From Rhodospirillales bacterium (GTDB lineage: Bacteria; Pseudomonadota; Alphaproteobacteria; Reyranellales; Reyranellaceae), in contig JACPOB010000045.1 of NCBI GenBank assembly GCA_016185145.1, forward strand, positions 124,001-188,000: a stretch of DNA of 64,000 nt, read 5' to 3'. Made by a program: the position numbers and the translations under genes. Below are positions 33,089-42,609 of the stretch, piece by piece. Each line of letters opens with the position of its first letter. The stretch's first letter is position 1. Below the pieces are notes generated by a model that saw only the letters and a program-made list of their open reading frames with translations, was not told the DNA's origin and made no database searches.

Positions 33089-34027
33089 ATGACACTGATT
33101 GCAAACAGCCTGAGCGGCCAGATGGACGCGCATGTCGGCCTGTACGCCGACAAGATTCCCGACTGGGATGCATTTCCCGCCAGCCGCGGCTATCCGGAGC
33201 TGGAGCGCGCGCAGATCCGCTATATCGGCGCCGGCGGCTCGCCCAAGATCGACGATCCGTCGACGCTGAAGCCGGACCACTTCACCCTCAGCATCGTGCA
33301 GCAGCCGGTCGGCAAGTACGGCGCCTCGCACGCCCACGAGGTCGAGGAGGCCTTCCTCGTGCTGGAAGGCGTGCTGACGGTGGGCTGGGAATGGGACGGC
33401 GAGGTCGTGCTGGCCCGCCTGGGACCCAAGGACATGATCCTGCACGCAGTCAACCGCCCGCACGGCTTCAGCAACGACGGCTTCGATCCGGTGAAGGTGT
33501 CGATCATGGTCGGCAAGGCGAAGCCCTTGCCGCCCAAGTACATCTACCATCCCAAGACTCACGATCCCGCGCTGTCACGCGCGTTCGGCGCGCTGCCGGG
33601 CAAGAGCAAGCCACTGTCCTGGACGAGCAGCGATCCGCGCCACCAGGAGATGGCGCGCCACATCGTGCGCTACAGTCAGAAGAAGGCGGTCTGGACGCCG
33701 GCGGGCTTCGCACGGATCACCTATGTCGGCGAGGGTGGGGCGCCCGCGGGCACGTACCGCAAGGACCTGATCGAGGTGCCGCCGGGCGTACGGGTCCGCG
33801 CCTACGAGCGGGACGTCGAGGATGCCTATTTCGTCGTCGAGGGCTGCCTCACGGTCGGCTGGGAGGAGAACGGTGAGTTCGTCGAGAAGCGCCTGGGACC
33901 GAAGGACCTGATCTACAACCCGCCCGGACGGCGGCACTATTTCAGGAACGACGGCCACCACCATACGCAGTTCATGATGGTGGTCGGCACGCCTGCGCCG
34001 GAGAACGTGGACTTCCAGCCGGCCTGA
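33089..34027 (+). CDS. Bicupin protein, possible dioxygenase
   Basis: A 312-residue protein with two cupin domains. Cupin 1 (about 60-145) has a full metal set: H81, H83, E87 and H125 (SHAHEVEEAF, NRPHGF). Cupin 2 (about 200-300) keeps the fold (EDAYFVVEGCLTVGWEENGE, PPGRRHYF) but lacks the first His pair, so only one half should bind metal. Two-cupin proteins include gentisate-type ring-cleavage dioxygenases, isomerases and binding proteins. Its place between an importer and an alpha/beta hydrolase, downstream of a Rieske oxygenase, fits a catabolic enzyme. The two cupin halves are similar to each other, indicating internal duplication. Confidence 0.78.
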   Translation: MTLIANSLSGQMDAHVGLYADKIPDWDAFPASRGYPELERAQIRYIGAGGSPKIDDPSTLKPDHFTLSIVQQPVGKYGASHAHEVEEAFLVLEGVLTVGWEWDGEVVLARLGPKDMILHAVNRPHGFSNDGFDPVKVSIMVGKAKPLPPKYIYHPKTHDPALSRAFGALPGKSKPLSWTSSDPRHQEMARHIVRYSQKKAVWTPAGFARITYVGEGGAPAGTYRKDLIEVPPGVRVRAYERDVEDAYFVVEGCLTVGWEENGEFVEKRLGPKDLIYNPPGRRHYFRNDGHHHTQFMMVVGTPAPENVDFQPA

Positions 34028-34029
34028 TC

Positions 34030-34890
34030 ATGACCATTGCGTTTGAAACGCCGAAGGCGATCGTCGCCGACGGTGCGGTCTTCTCGTACCTCGAGGCGGG
34101 CTCGGGCCCGGCGGTCGTCCTGCTGCACGGCGTGGGATCGGGCGCGCGCTCGTGGAAGGCGCAGCTCGCGGACCTGTCCGGCACCTGCAGGGTGGTGGCC
34201 TGGGACGCGCCGGGCTACGGCAGCTCCACTCCCCTGGAGCCGGAGCGGCCCGATGCCTCCGACTATGCCGGCCGCCTGAGGAGCCTGGTCGATGCGCTGC
34301 AGGTCGACCGTTTCCATCTGGTGGGCCACTCCCTGGGCGCGATCAAGGCGGCGCGGTTCGCCTGCGAGCATCCCGACCGCGTGATGAGCTTGACGCTGGC
34401 CGGCCCGTCCACCGGCCATGCGCGGCTGTCGCCCGAGGAGCGCGACCGGCTGCGCAATGGCCGGATCGACGATCTGGCGAAGCTCGGTCCGCGCGGCATG
34501 GCGCAGTTGCGCGGCCCGCGCCTGGTCAGCCCGCTGGCGACAGAGCAGCACAGGCATGCGGTGATCGAAACCATGGCCCGCGTCCGGCCGGACGGCTATC
34601 GGCAGGCGGTCGCGCTGCTTTCCGGCGCCGATACCGGTGCCGACATCGCGCGGCTCGCGGGGCGGGTGCCGCTGCAGTTCGTCTACGGCGAGCACGACGT
34701 CGTCATGCCGCCGGAAAGCACGCTGGCCCTGGCGCGTCAGTGGCCGGACGCCATGGTTCACCGTATCGACGGCGCGGGACACGCCATGTACCTGGAGCAG
34801 CCGCAGGCCTTCAACGACCTGTTGCTGCGATTCATGGGCGCTACGCTTGCGCCGCGCGACGCGATGGTCGGCCTCGCCGCCGCAAATTAG
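34030..34890 (+). CDS. Alpha/beta-fold hydrolase
   Basis: A 286-residue soluble hydrolase. The oxyanion-hole segment LLHGVGSGARSW lies at about 31-42. The nucleophile elbow is GHSLG with Ser101. The acidic residue is probably Asp in YGEHDVVMPP (about 223), and the His lies in DGAGHAMYLEQP (about 256). Homologues include meta-cleavage-product hydrolases and enol-lactonases. It lies 2 bp after the bicupin gene, so it is probably the last enzyme of the Rieske operon. A strong hairpin follows at 34930-34965. Confidence 0.88.
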   Translation: MTIAFETPKAIVADGAVFSYLEAGSGPAVVLLHGVGSGARSWKAQLADLSGTCRVVAWDAPGYGSSTPLEPERPDASDYAGRLRSLVDALQVDRFHLVGHSLGAIKAARFACEHPDRVMSLTLAGPSTGHARLSPEERDRLRNGRIDDLAKLGPRGMAQLRGPRLVSPLATEQHRHAVIETMARVRPDGYRQAVALLSGADTGADIARLAGRVPLQFVYGEHDVVMPPESTLALARQWPDAMVHRIDGAGHAMYLEQPQAFNDLLLRFMGATLAPRDAMVGLAAAN

Positions 34891-34929
34891 CCCGAGATGC
34901 CGCAACGCGGCCACCTGGCCCCTCGAGAC

Positions 34930-34965
34930 GCGGCCTTGGGCGCATTCACATGCGCCCAAGGCCGC
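34930..34965. terminator. Strong bidirectional hairpin between convergent genes
   Basis: The arms GCGGCCTTGGGCGCA (34930-34944) and TGCGCCCAAGGCCGC (34951-34965) pair perfectly over 15 bp around a 6-nt loop, followed by a short T-containing tract. It separates the rightward Rieske operon from the leftward aminotransferase gene. Confidence 0.75.
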
Positions 34966-34998
34966 TCCTTAGGGTGAGGTGTTTCGGCGATTCTGCGA

Positions 34999-36330
34999 TC
35001 AGGCCGCCTTGCGTTGGCCGCGCACTACCGCGCGCAGGGCGTTCTCCAGGATGTCCATGCCGCGGTCGATCTCGGCATCGGTCGAGACCATCGGCGGCAC
35101 TAGGCGGATGACGTTGAGGCGGCCGTGGCTGCCGCGCGACTGCAGCAGCAGCCCGTCCTTCTGACATTGCGCGACGACAGCGCGGCAGAGATCGTTGGCC
35201 GGCGCCTTGGTGCCGCGGTCCTCGACCAGCTCGATGCCGTACAGCACGCCGCGCCCGCGGATGTCGCCAATTGCCTCGATGTCCTTGGCCATCGCCTCGA
35301 TCGCGCCCTGCATGCGCCGACCAATGGCGGCAGCGCGCTCCACCAGGTTGCCTTGCTGGATGATGTCGATGCTGGCCACGCCGGCGGCGCAGGCAATCGG
35401 ATCGCAGGCATGCGAGCGGGTCGCGAAGTATCCGTTGTCGACTGCCTGCTGGGCGATCGCCGAGGTGGTGCACACTGCACTGATCGGCATGCCGGCGCCG
35501 AAATGCTTCGAGACCGTCATGATGTCCGGCACGATATCCTCGTGCTGGTGGCCCCACATCCGACCGGTCTTGCCGAGGCCAGTCTGCGATTCGTCCATGA
35601 TCACCAGCATGCCGCGGTCGTGCGCCATCTTGGTCAGCGCCTTCACGTAACCCGGGGGCGGCACGATGATGCCGCCCGCGCTCAGCACCGGCTCCAGGAT
35701 CACGGCGGCGGGTTTGGCGGTGAAGTTGGCGTCGGCGATCTCGAAGCTCACCTGCAGACACTTCTCGACGAAGTCGTTGCCGCCGGCCAGCGGCGAGCGA
35801 TAGGCGTAGGGTGTCAGGATCGCCGAAGTGCCGGGCGCGGCGAGGCGATGCTTGGCGCGTCCCCAGCCGAAGGTCAGCGAGCGCGTCACGAACGAGGTCG
35901 AGCCGTGCAGCGCCATGTCGAGCGCCAGCACGTCGACGCCGCCGGTCGCCTTGCGCGCCAGGTCGATCGCCGCCTCGATGGCATCGCTGCCGCTCACCAG
36001 GAACAGCGTCTTCTGCAGCGGTGGCGTCAGGATCTCGCCCAACCGCCTGTGCAACTCCAGCCGGTCGACGTTCAGGAACGTCTTGGTCGAATGGCTGATC
36101 GTCTCAAGGCTGCGTTTCACCGAGGCGACGTAGAGCGGATGGTTGTGGCCGAGCGCGGCGGCCATCTGGCCGGAGCCGAAGTCGAGGTAGCGCTTGCCGG
36201 TAGTGTCGATCACCTCGATGCCCTCGGCCCGCTCGATGATCGGCCGGTTCTCGAGACCCGCCATGTAGGCGCCCGCGGGCGTCGGGATCATCCACTGGCC
36301 CGCGATCTCCTTGGCCTGCTTGGCGTCCAT
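34999..36330 (-). CDS. Class III aminotransferase, dialkylglycine decarboxylase-like
   Basis: A 443-residue PLP enzyme. The PLP lysine is K275 (TVSKHFGAG), with the cofactor Asp in IMDESQTGLGKTG. Similarity to 2,2-dialkylglycine decarboxylase extends through the C-terminus (GDIRGRGVLYGIELVEDRGTK split by few changes). The diagnostic Gln of that enzyme is kept (SGQMAAALGH, Q55), but the Trp before the HG motif is Leu here (MALHGSTS). A relaxed decarboxylase/aminotransferase or an ordinary omega-aminotransferase are both possible. An upstream GTG at 36333 is in frame. The gene is divergent from a GntR regulator, its probable controller. Confidence 0.85.
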   Translation of the reverse strand: MDAKQAKEIAGQWMIPTPAGAYMAGLENRPIIERAEGIEVIDTTGKRYLDFGSGQMAAALGHNHPLYVASVKRSLETISHSTKTFLNVDRLELHRRLGEILTPPLQKTLFLVSGSDAIEAAIDLARKATGGVDVLALDMALHGSTSFVTRSLTFGWGRAKHRLAAPGTSAILTPYAYRSPLAGGNDFVEKCLQVSFEIADANFTAKPAAVILEPVLSAGGIIVPPPGYVKALTKMAHDRGMLVIMDESQTGLGKTGRMWGHQHEDIVPDIMTVSKHFGAGMPISAVCTTSAIAQQAVDNGYFATRSHACDPIACAAGVASIDIIQQGNLVERAAAIGRRMQGAIEAMAKDIEAIGDIRGRGVLYGIELVEDRGTKAPANDLCRAVVAQCQKDGLLLQSRGSHGRLNVIRLVPPMVSTDAEIDRGMDILENALRAVVRGQRKAA

Positions 36331-36393
36331 CACTTTTCCTCCAACGACTGCACTGGACAGGCGGCAAAACTACGCCCAAGATCGTCGAAAGTA

Positions 36394-36407
36394 AATTGTA
36401 GACAATT
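36394..36407. promoter_or_regulatory. Candidate GntR operator in divergent promoter
   Basis: The perfect inverted repeat AATTGT-AG-ACAATT lies 12 bp before the GntR start and 63 bp before the aminotransferase start. FadR-type GntR proteins commonly bind short TTGT/ACAA-type palindromes, so autoregulation and control of both directions is likely. Confidence 0.5.
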
Positions 36408-36419
36408 GAGATTCGGCAA

Positions 36420-37139
36420 ATGGCATCAGCGGGCAGCCTGCCAGCGGCGGGGAAGGAGACGGGCAACGTCGTGTCGTTGCCCGAGACCATCCCGTATTTC
36501 CTGGCCGATCGCATCAAGGCGGGGATCATCCGCTGGCGCTATCCGCCGGGCAGCTCGCTGCGCGAGGCCGACCTTGCTGCCGAGTACGGCGCGAGCCGCG
36601 GGCCGGTGCGCGAGGCGCTGCGTATCCTCGAATTGCAGGGGCTGGTGGTCCATGCGCCGCGGCGCGGCTTCAAGGTCAAGCACTACACGGCCGACGATCT
36701 GCGCCATCTCTATCGTCTGCGCGTCCAGCTCGAGGCCGAGGTGATCGACGCGCTGTCGACCAAGGCGGTCGACGGGCTGTGCGATGCGCTCGACCGCATC
36801 AACGGCGTCATGCGCGACTTCGCGGCAAGGCGCGATCTCGAAGGCTATTTCTCGAACAACATCGAGTTCCACCAGCTCATGATCGACAGCACCGAGAGCT
36901 CGGTGCTGCGCACGATCCTGCACCAGGTCAACGCCATGTCGCTGCCGGTGAGGTTCATCCTACTCAGCGACGAGTTCTCCGGCCGCGCCGACTACAAATA
37001 CCACCGCGACATCACACAGGCGATCCGCACGCGCAACTTCAAGCTGGCGCGCAGGATGACGGTCGAGCACATCACCGCAAATCTGCAGCGCGTCATCGAC
37101 GTCTATGCCGAAGCGCTCGACCGGCATCGGGAGCGTTGA
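36420..37139 (+). CDS. GntR-family regulator, FadR (FCD) subfamily
   Basis: A 239-residue regulator. The N-terminal winged helix is clear (about 20-85: PPGSSLREADLAAEYGASRG, then PVREALRILELQGLV, then APRRGFKV). The C-terminal all-helical FCD domain (about 95-225) contains the DDLRHLYRLRVQLEAEVI start and metal-type His/Asp residues in NIEFHQLMID and AKxDID-like HRDITQAI. It lies between a class III and a class I aminotransferase and 1.1 kb before an amino acid importer, which suggests control by an amino or keto acid. Confidence 0.92.
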   Translation: MASAGSLPAAGKETGNVVSLPETIPYFLADRIKAGIIRWRYPPGSSLREADLAAEYGASRGPVREALRILELQGLVVHAPRRGFKVKHYTADDLRHLYRLRVQLEAEVIDALSTKAVDGLCDALDRINGVMRDFAARRDLEGYFSNNIEFHQLMIDSTESSVLRTILHQVNAMSLPVRFILLSDEFSGRADYKYHRDITQAIRTRNFKLARRMTVEHITANLQRVIDVYAEALDRHRER

Positions 37140-37141
37140 CC

Positions 37142-38280
37142 ATGACGGTTCTTGCAAGCCTGCCGCCGTCGGGAACGCTGGCCGTGGGGGAGCGGGTGCG
37201 GACCCTGCGGGCCGCCGGCAGGACGATCTTCAACCTGTCCGGTGGCGCGCCCGACCCCGCCCCGCCGGTCGGCTTGACGCCCCCGGCCATCACACCGGGC
37301 GAGAATGCGCTCGGTGACCCGTGGGGAGAGCCGTTCCTGCGCCGTGCCTTCGCTGAGCGCCTGGCGCGGCGCCACGGCGTCGTGCGTGGCGAGTGCGAGA
37401 TGGTGGCGACCATCGGTGCGAAGCAGGGCGTCTACTTCGCGGCGCTGGCGCTGCTCGAGCCGGGGGACGAAGTGCTCGTGCTCGATCCCTGCTGGGTCAC
37501 CTATGCGCCGTCCGTCGCGCTGGCCGGCGGCAAGGCGGTGCTGGTGGGACTGGCCAGGCCCGACAATCGTCTCGACGTCGCGGCCCTCGAAGCTGCGTTG
37601 ACGCCACGCACGCGGGCCATCCTGGTCAACACGCCGCACAATCCCACCGGCCGGGTGTTCACCGAGGCCGAGCTTTCGGCGCTGGCCGATCTGGTAAAGC
37701 GTCGCGACCTTTGGCTGATCTGCGACGAGAGCTTCGATCTCTTCGTGTTCGACGATGGCCTGCACCTCAGCCCGGGCGCGTTCGACGCGATTCGCGACCG
37801 CACCATCCTGCTCTACTCCTTCTCCAAGGCGTTCGCCCTGCCGAGCTATCGCATCGGCATGCTGGTCGGCCCAGAGCCGGTCTGCCGCCTGGTCGCGACC
37901 TGCACGCAGCAGCTCATCTCGTCGGTGAGCCTCGTCTCGCAGAAGGTCGCCTGCGAAGCCATGGCCCAGGAAGCCGAGTGGGCGCCGTTCCTGCGCCGGA
38001 CATACCAGGACAAGCGCGACGCCTGCCTCGAGATCCTGCGCCGCGATTCGCGCTTCGACGCGCCGACGCCGCAGGGCAGCTTCTACCTGTTCCCCGGCAT
38101 CACGCGCTTCGGGCTGAGCAGCGACGCCCTGACGGCGCGTCTGCTCGACAAGGCCGGCGTCGCGGTGACGTCGGGCGCGGTCTTCGGCGCGGCCGGCGAG
38201 GGCCACATCAGGGTCAATCTCGTGGGTCCGCTGCCGGTCATTCTCGACGGGGCACAGGCTTTGCTACGAGGCCTTCCGGG

Positions 38281-38284
<4 letters not shown>
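37142..38284 (+). CDS. Class I/II pyridoxal-phosphate aminotransferase
   Basis: A 380-residue aspartate aminotransferase-fold enzyme. Substrate-side residues include [12 protein letters not shown] near 30-42; cofactor-contacting segments are NTPHNPTGR (about 160) and [12 protein letters not shown] (about 195). The Schiff-base lysine is K229 in [16 protein letters not shown], and the substrate-carboxylate Arg lies in GHIRVNLVG near the end. Its stop overlaps the ATPase start by 4 bp (ATGA), tying it to the amino acid importer. Likely role: transamination of the imported amino acid. Confidence 0.9.
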
Positions 38285-39041
<757 letters not shown>

Positions 39042-39045
<4 letters not shown>

Positions 39046-39869
39046 AGAGAAGGCTGTTCATTGCGGGCGCGGGACTGGTCCTGGCCGCCGGGCCGGCGCT
39101 CGCGCAGGCGCCGGCCAACACGCTCGACGAGGTCAAGAAGCGTGGCGTCCTGCGCGTCGGCGTGCGCCAGGACGTGCCGGGCTTCGGCATCGTCGACGAG
39201 AAGGGCGAGACGGTGGGCTTCGACATCGACATCGCCAGGGAGATCGGCAATCGCCTGGGCGTGAAGGTCGAGCTGGTGCCGGTGACGGCGGCCACGCGCA
39301 TCCCACTGCTGCAGCAGGGGCGCATCGACATGATCGCCGCGACGCTCACGCACTACCGCGAACGCGACAAGGTCATCGACTTCACCATCGGCTACTTCTG
39401 GACTGGCCAGAAGCTGATGGTGAAGAAGGACAGCGGCATCAAGTCCGCGGCCGACCTGGCGGGCAAGCGCGTCGGCACCACGGCGGGCGCGTTGGCGCTC
39501 AAGAACCTGGCGGCGGCGCAGCCCAAGGCGGTGGGACAGACCTTCGAGGGCTACCCCGAGGCCTTCCTCGCCATGCAGCGCGGCCTGATCGACGCCGTGG
39601 TCGCCGACATCATCATCCTGGCCGGACTGCGCGCCAACTCACCCAAGCCGGACGACTACGTGATCGTGGGCGACTCGCTCGGCGGTGGCGACTATGCGAT
39701 CGGCGTGCGCGAGAACGATTCGAAGTGGCGCGATGCGTTGAACTTCACGCTGCAGGACATGTGGAAGGACGGCACCTGGGACAAGGTCTACGACAAGTGG
39801 ATCGGACCGGGCACCAAGCTCAACCTCAAGAAGGACGAGATCGGCTTCAAGATGGAAGTCTGGGACTGA
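39042..39869 (+). CDS. Polar amino acid ABC substrate-binding protein
   Basis: A 275-residue periplasmic binding protein with a Sec signal (residues 1-21, PALAQA end). The family 3 signature [20 protein letters not shown] follows [13 protein letters not shown]; the later [14 protein letters not shown] is also typical of GlnH-like proteins. It is coupled by ATGA to the ATPase and followed 6 bp later by the first permease gene. An exact ligand cannot be assigned. Confidence 0.93.
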
Positions 39870-39875
39870 CGCGGG

Positions 39876-40577
39876 ATGTATCAGTTCGACTGGAGCATTC
39901 TGTGGGGAGAGGGCGGACGCCTTCTCCTCCAAGGCGCTCTCGTCACGCTCGAGCTGGCGGCGCTCTCGCTGGTGCTGGCGCTGATGCTGGGCTTCCTGTT
40001 CGGCGTGCTGCGCTGGTCGCAATTCGGGCCGCTCAAGCCCGTCTGCTGGCTCTACGTCGAGGTCCTGCGCAACACGCCGCCGCTGGTGCAGATCCTGTTC
40101 TGGTATTTCTCGGCCACGGTGATCCTGCCGCCGGGCCTTATCATGGCGCTGCGTGACTGGGGCTTCCAGTTCGTCGCCGTCGTCTTCGCGCTCGGCCTCT
40201 ATCATAGCGGTTTCATCGCCGAGATCGTGCGCGGCGGCCTGAATGCCATTCCGCGCGGCCAGTACGAGGCCGCCGAGGCGATCGGCTTCAGCTTCCGCCA
40301 GTCGGTACGTTACATCCTGTTGCCGCAGCTGGTGCGCATCGTCGCGCCGTCGATCGTCAACGAGTCCGTCAGCCTGATCAAGAACACCTCCCTGGCGTTG
40401 GCGATCGGGGTCGCCGACATCACCTACCAGGCCCGCTACATCGACTATTCGAGCTTCCGCGGCGTCGAGGCGCTGGCCGCGACGACGATCTTCTATCTCG
40501 TTGTCTGCATGACCATCGCGGGACTGGGCCATTTGCTGCAGCGCCGGCTGTCGCGGCATCGGCGGAGCGCAGCATGA
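39876..40577 (+). CDS. Polar amino acid ABC permease, first subunit
   Basis: A 233-residue His/Glu/Gln/Arg-type permease. It has about five hydrophobic segments. The coupling motif is AAEAIGFSFRQSVRYILLPQ (about 128-147), and VEVLRNTPPLVQILFWYF is characteristic of the subfamily. It pairs with the following permease, whose ATG overlaps its stop by 4 bp. Confidence 0.93.
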   Translation: MYQFDWSILWGEGGRLLLQGALVTLELAALSLVLALMLGFLFGVLRWSQFGPLKPVCWLYVEVLRNTPPLVQILFWYFSATVILPPGLIMALRDWGFQFVAVVFALGLYHSGFIAEIVRGGLNAIPRGQYEAAEAIGFSFRQSVRYILLPQLVRIVAPSIVNESVSLIKNTSLALAIGVADITYQARYIDYSSFRGVEALAATTIFYLVVCMTIAGLGHLLQRRLSRHRRSAA

Positions 40578-41278
40578 ACTGGGATCTCGTCCTCACCGAG
40601 AACAACATCCGGCGCCTGCTGGTCGGTGATTGGCCCAAGTCGCTCGGCGGCGTGGCGCTCACCCTCGAGCTGTCGCTGATCGGCATCGTGCTCGCGACGC
40701 TGCTGGGCTTCCTGGTCGGGTACATGCGCTTCGCCGGCCCGCGGCCGGTACGCTGGGTCGCCGCGGGCTACGTGGAGCTGCTGCGCAACATTCCGCTGCT
40801 GGTTCTGGTCTTCTGGGCGTACTTCGCGCCGCCCTATTTCGGCTTCGAATCGACCAAGTTCGCGAGCGTGCTGGTGGCGATCGTGCTGTTCAACGCGGCC
40901 TACCTCGCGGAGATCGTGCGCAGCGGCCTCTTGTCGGTCCCGGTCGGCCAGGTCGAGGCGGCGCGGGCGATGGGCATGTCTTCCCTCCAGCTCGCGCTCT
41001 ATGTCCAGCTGCCGATCGCGGCATACAACACCATCCCGGCGATGACCGGGCGCTACATCACGCTGCTGAAGGGCACCTCGCTCGCCTTCCTGATCGGCCT
41101 TGCCGAGGTGACGGAGGTCGGCCGGCAGATCAACAACCGCCTGCTGACGGCGCCAGTCGAGGTTTATGCGACCCTGCTCGCGATCTACTTCTGCCTCAAT
41201 CGGGCGCTGAGCGCCGGCATGCGGCTGCTCGAGGACCGCCGCCGGTTCAATCGGCTCGTGTGCTTCTTCGCCCGGTGA
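40574..41278 (+). CDS. Polar amino acid ABC permease, second subunit
   Basis: A 234-residue permease of the same subfamily as its neighbour, with VELLRNIPLLVLVFWAYF (about 68-85) and the coupling loop AARAMGMSSLQLALYVQLP. It completes an importer of ATPase, binding protein and two permeases and appears to be the last gene of the operon. Its stop lies just before a degenerate fragment of an LLM-type monooxygenase gene. Confidence 0.93.
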   Translation: MNWDLVLTENNIRRLLVGDWPKSLGGVALTLELSLIGIVLATLLGFLVGYMRFAGPRPVRWVAAGYVELLRNIPLLVLVFWAYFAPPYFGFESTKFASVLVAIVLFNAAYLAEIVRSGLLSVPVGQVEAARAMGMSSLQLALYVQLPIAAYNTIPAMTGRYITLLKGTSLAFLIGLAEVTEVGRQINNRLLTAPVEVYATLLAIYFCLNRALSAGMRLLEDRRRFNRLVCFFAR

Positions 41279-41280
41279 GC

Positions 41281-41355
41281 CCTATTCGGCGGCGATCTTC
41301 GTATCCTTGAACCGGATCGACGGGATGGCGGCCGGCGCGCGCCCATTCGTGCCCG
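41281..41355 (-). pseudogene. Remnant of a luciferase-like monooxygenase gene 3' end
   Basis: On the reverse strand this segment reads APAAIPSIRFKDTKIAAE and a stop. It matches two separated pieces of the intact LLM gene at 45352-46509. 41281-41311 matches 45351-45381 at 26 of 31 bases, and 41313-41340 matches 45563-45590 at 27 of 28 bases. The offsets differ by exactly 180 bp, so the remnant carries an in-frame 60-codon deletion relative to the intact gene. No upstream coding remains. It lies in the same orientation as the intact gene, so the two gene ends form direct repeats around the 41.4-45.3 kb cassette. Confidence 0.65.
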
Positions 41356-41547
41356 CAACAACGGCGCCGTAAAGGCCGTCGGCTGGTGACGCAGGCCGCG
41401 CTCGCCGTGCCCTTCTACCGGCAATCGTGTCGATTGCCGCCCTGGCGACAGGCGACGTCGAGACGGCACCTTGGGACAGAATGGCTTTTCGGCAATGATG
41501 CGCCGCTCATGGGGAGGTGAGGCTTCCCGCGGCCAAGGCAGGAAACC

Positions 41548-42525
41548 ATGTCGGGAAGCTTCGAACTCCGTCGTCTTCGCTATTTCGTGAAAGTAGGGGA
41601 ACTGCGGTCCCTGACGCGAGCGGCGCAAGCGCTCCATATCGCGCAGCCGGCTCTCAGCCACCACATTCGAGCCCTGGAGGACGAATTGGGCCTTCAGCTC
41701 CTGGAGCGGGGACCGCGCGGCGTCGCCCTCACCGAGGCGGGAACGCAGCTCATGGACGAGGCCCGCGAGACATTGGCTCGCATCGGCACGATGGTCGAAC
41801 GCGTCAAGTCGGAGACGGCGACACCAGACGGCGAGGTCGTTGTCGGCGTCGGCCAGACCATCGGTTCCCTGCTCATGGTCCCCTTGCTCGAAGCCGCCGC
41901 CCAGCGCTTCCCTCGCGTCAGGATCCAGATCCGGGAATTGATGAGCGGGCTCCTGCCGGATCTCGTCCGCTCGCGCTCCGTCGATTTCGCCCTTTCGTAC
42001 AATATCGCCACGGGCGACGGCGTGCAGGCTTACGGCATCCTGAGAGAGGACATGTGCCTCGTCGGTCAGCGCCGGCTGATGGCGTCCTTCGTGCCGCCCC
42101 AGGCCAAGACGATCGACGTGGCGGCGCTGGGCGGCATTCCGCTCTACCTCTCGCACAGGTCGCATGTCATGCGGGAGCTCATCGAACGCTGCGCCCACAG
42201 CAAGCGCGTCACGCTGAACGTCCTGGCTGAAGTCGATTCGCTCTACATCATGAAGGCGCTCGTGCTCGACGGCGCGGGTTGCTGCGTACTGTCCATGGCG
42301 AACGTGCATCGTGAGCTCGAGCATCGCGACCTGCGCATCGTCCGCATCGTGAAGCCTTCGATCCGCCGCGACGTGTGCCTGGTGCGCAGGCAAGGCCAGG
42401 TGATGTCGCGCGGCGCCCGTGAAGTGGCGCGGCTCGCCATGCAGATGCTTCTCGAGATGGTGCAGGCCGATGTCTGGGAAGCGATCCCGCTGTGCCGCCC
42501 GGCCGATATACAGAATTTGTTTTGA
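41548..42525 (+). CDS. LysR-family transcriptional regulator
   Basis: A 325-residue regulator with the standard N-terminal helix-turn-helix (about 5-65: LRRLRYFVKVGELRSLTRAA, then LHIAQPALSHHIRALEDELG, then LLERGPRGVALTEAG). An effector domain of two alpha/beta lobes occupies about 95-300 (GEVVVGVGQTIGSLL). It is similar to NAC/CbbR-like regulators in its DNA-binding part. It is co-directional with the dioxygenase, aldolase and Bug genes downstream; the 84-bp gap before the dioxygenase gene would contain their promoter. Confidence 0.92.
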   Translation: MSGSFELRRLRYFVKVGELRSLTRAAQALHIAQPALSHHIRALEDELGLQLLERGPRGVALTEAGTQLMDEARETLARIGTMVERVKSETATPDGEVVVGVGQTIGSLLMVPLLEAAAQRFPRVRIQIRELMSGLLPDLVRSRSVDFALSYNIATGDGVQAYGILREDMCLVGQRRLMASFVPPQAKTIDVAALGGIPLYLSHRSHVMRELIERCAHSKRVTLNVLAEVDSLYIMKALVLDGAGCCVLSMANVHRELEHRDLRIVRIVKPSIRRDVCLVRRQGQVMSRGAREVARLAMQMLLEMVQADVWEAIPLCRPADIQNLF

Positions 42526-42609
42526 CAGCCAAGCAAAGTCTGTATTGGCCGCCGGTGCGCAACGCGATGCAACTTGCAGCTCCTTCCATTTCATCGGACG
42601 GAGCGAGCT

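Noticed and set aside
41185..41547. Possible coding extension upstream of the LysR gene
   Set aside because: Only the LLM remnant is recognisable; the rest has no start, ribosome site or domain.
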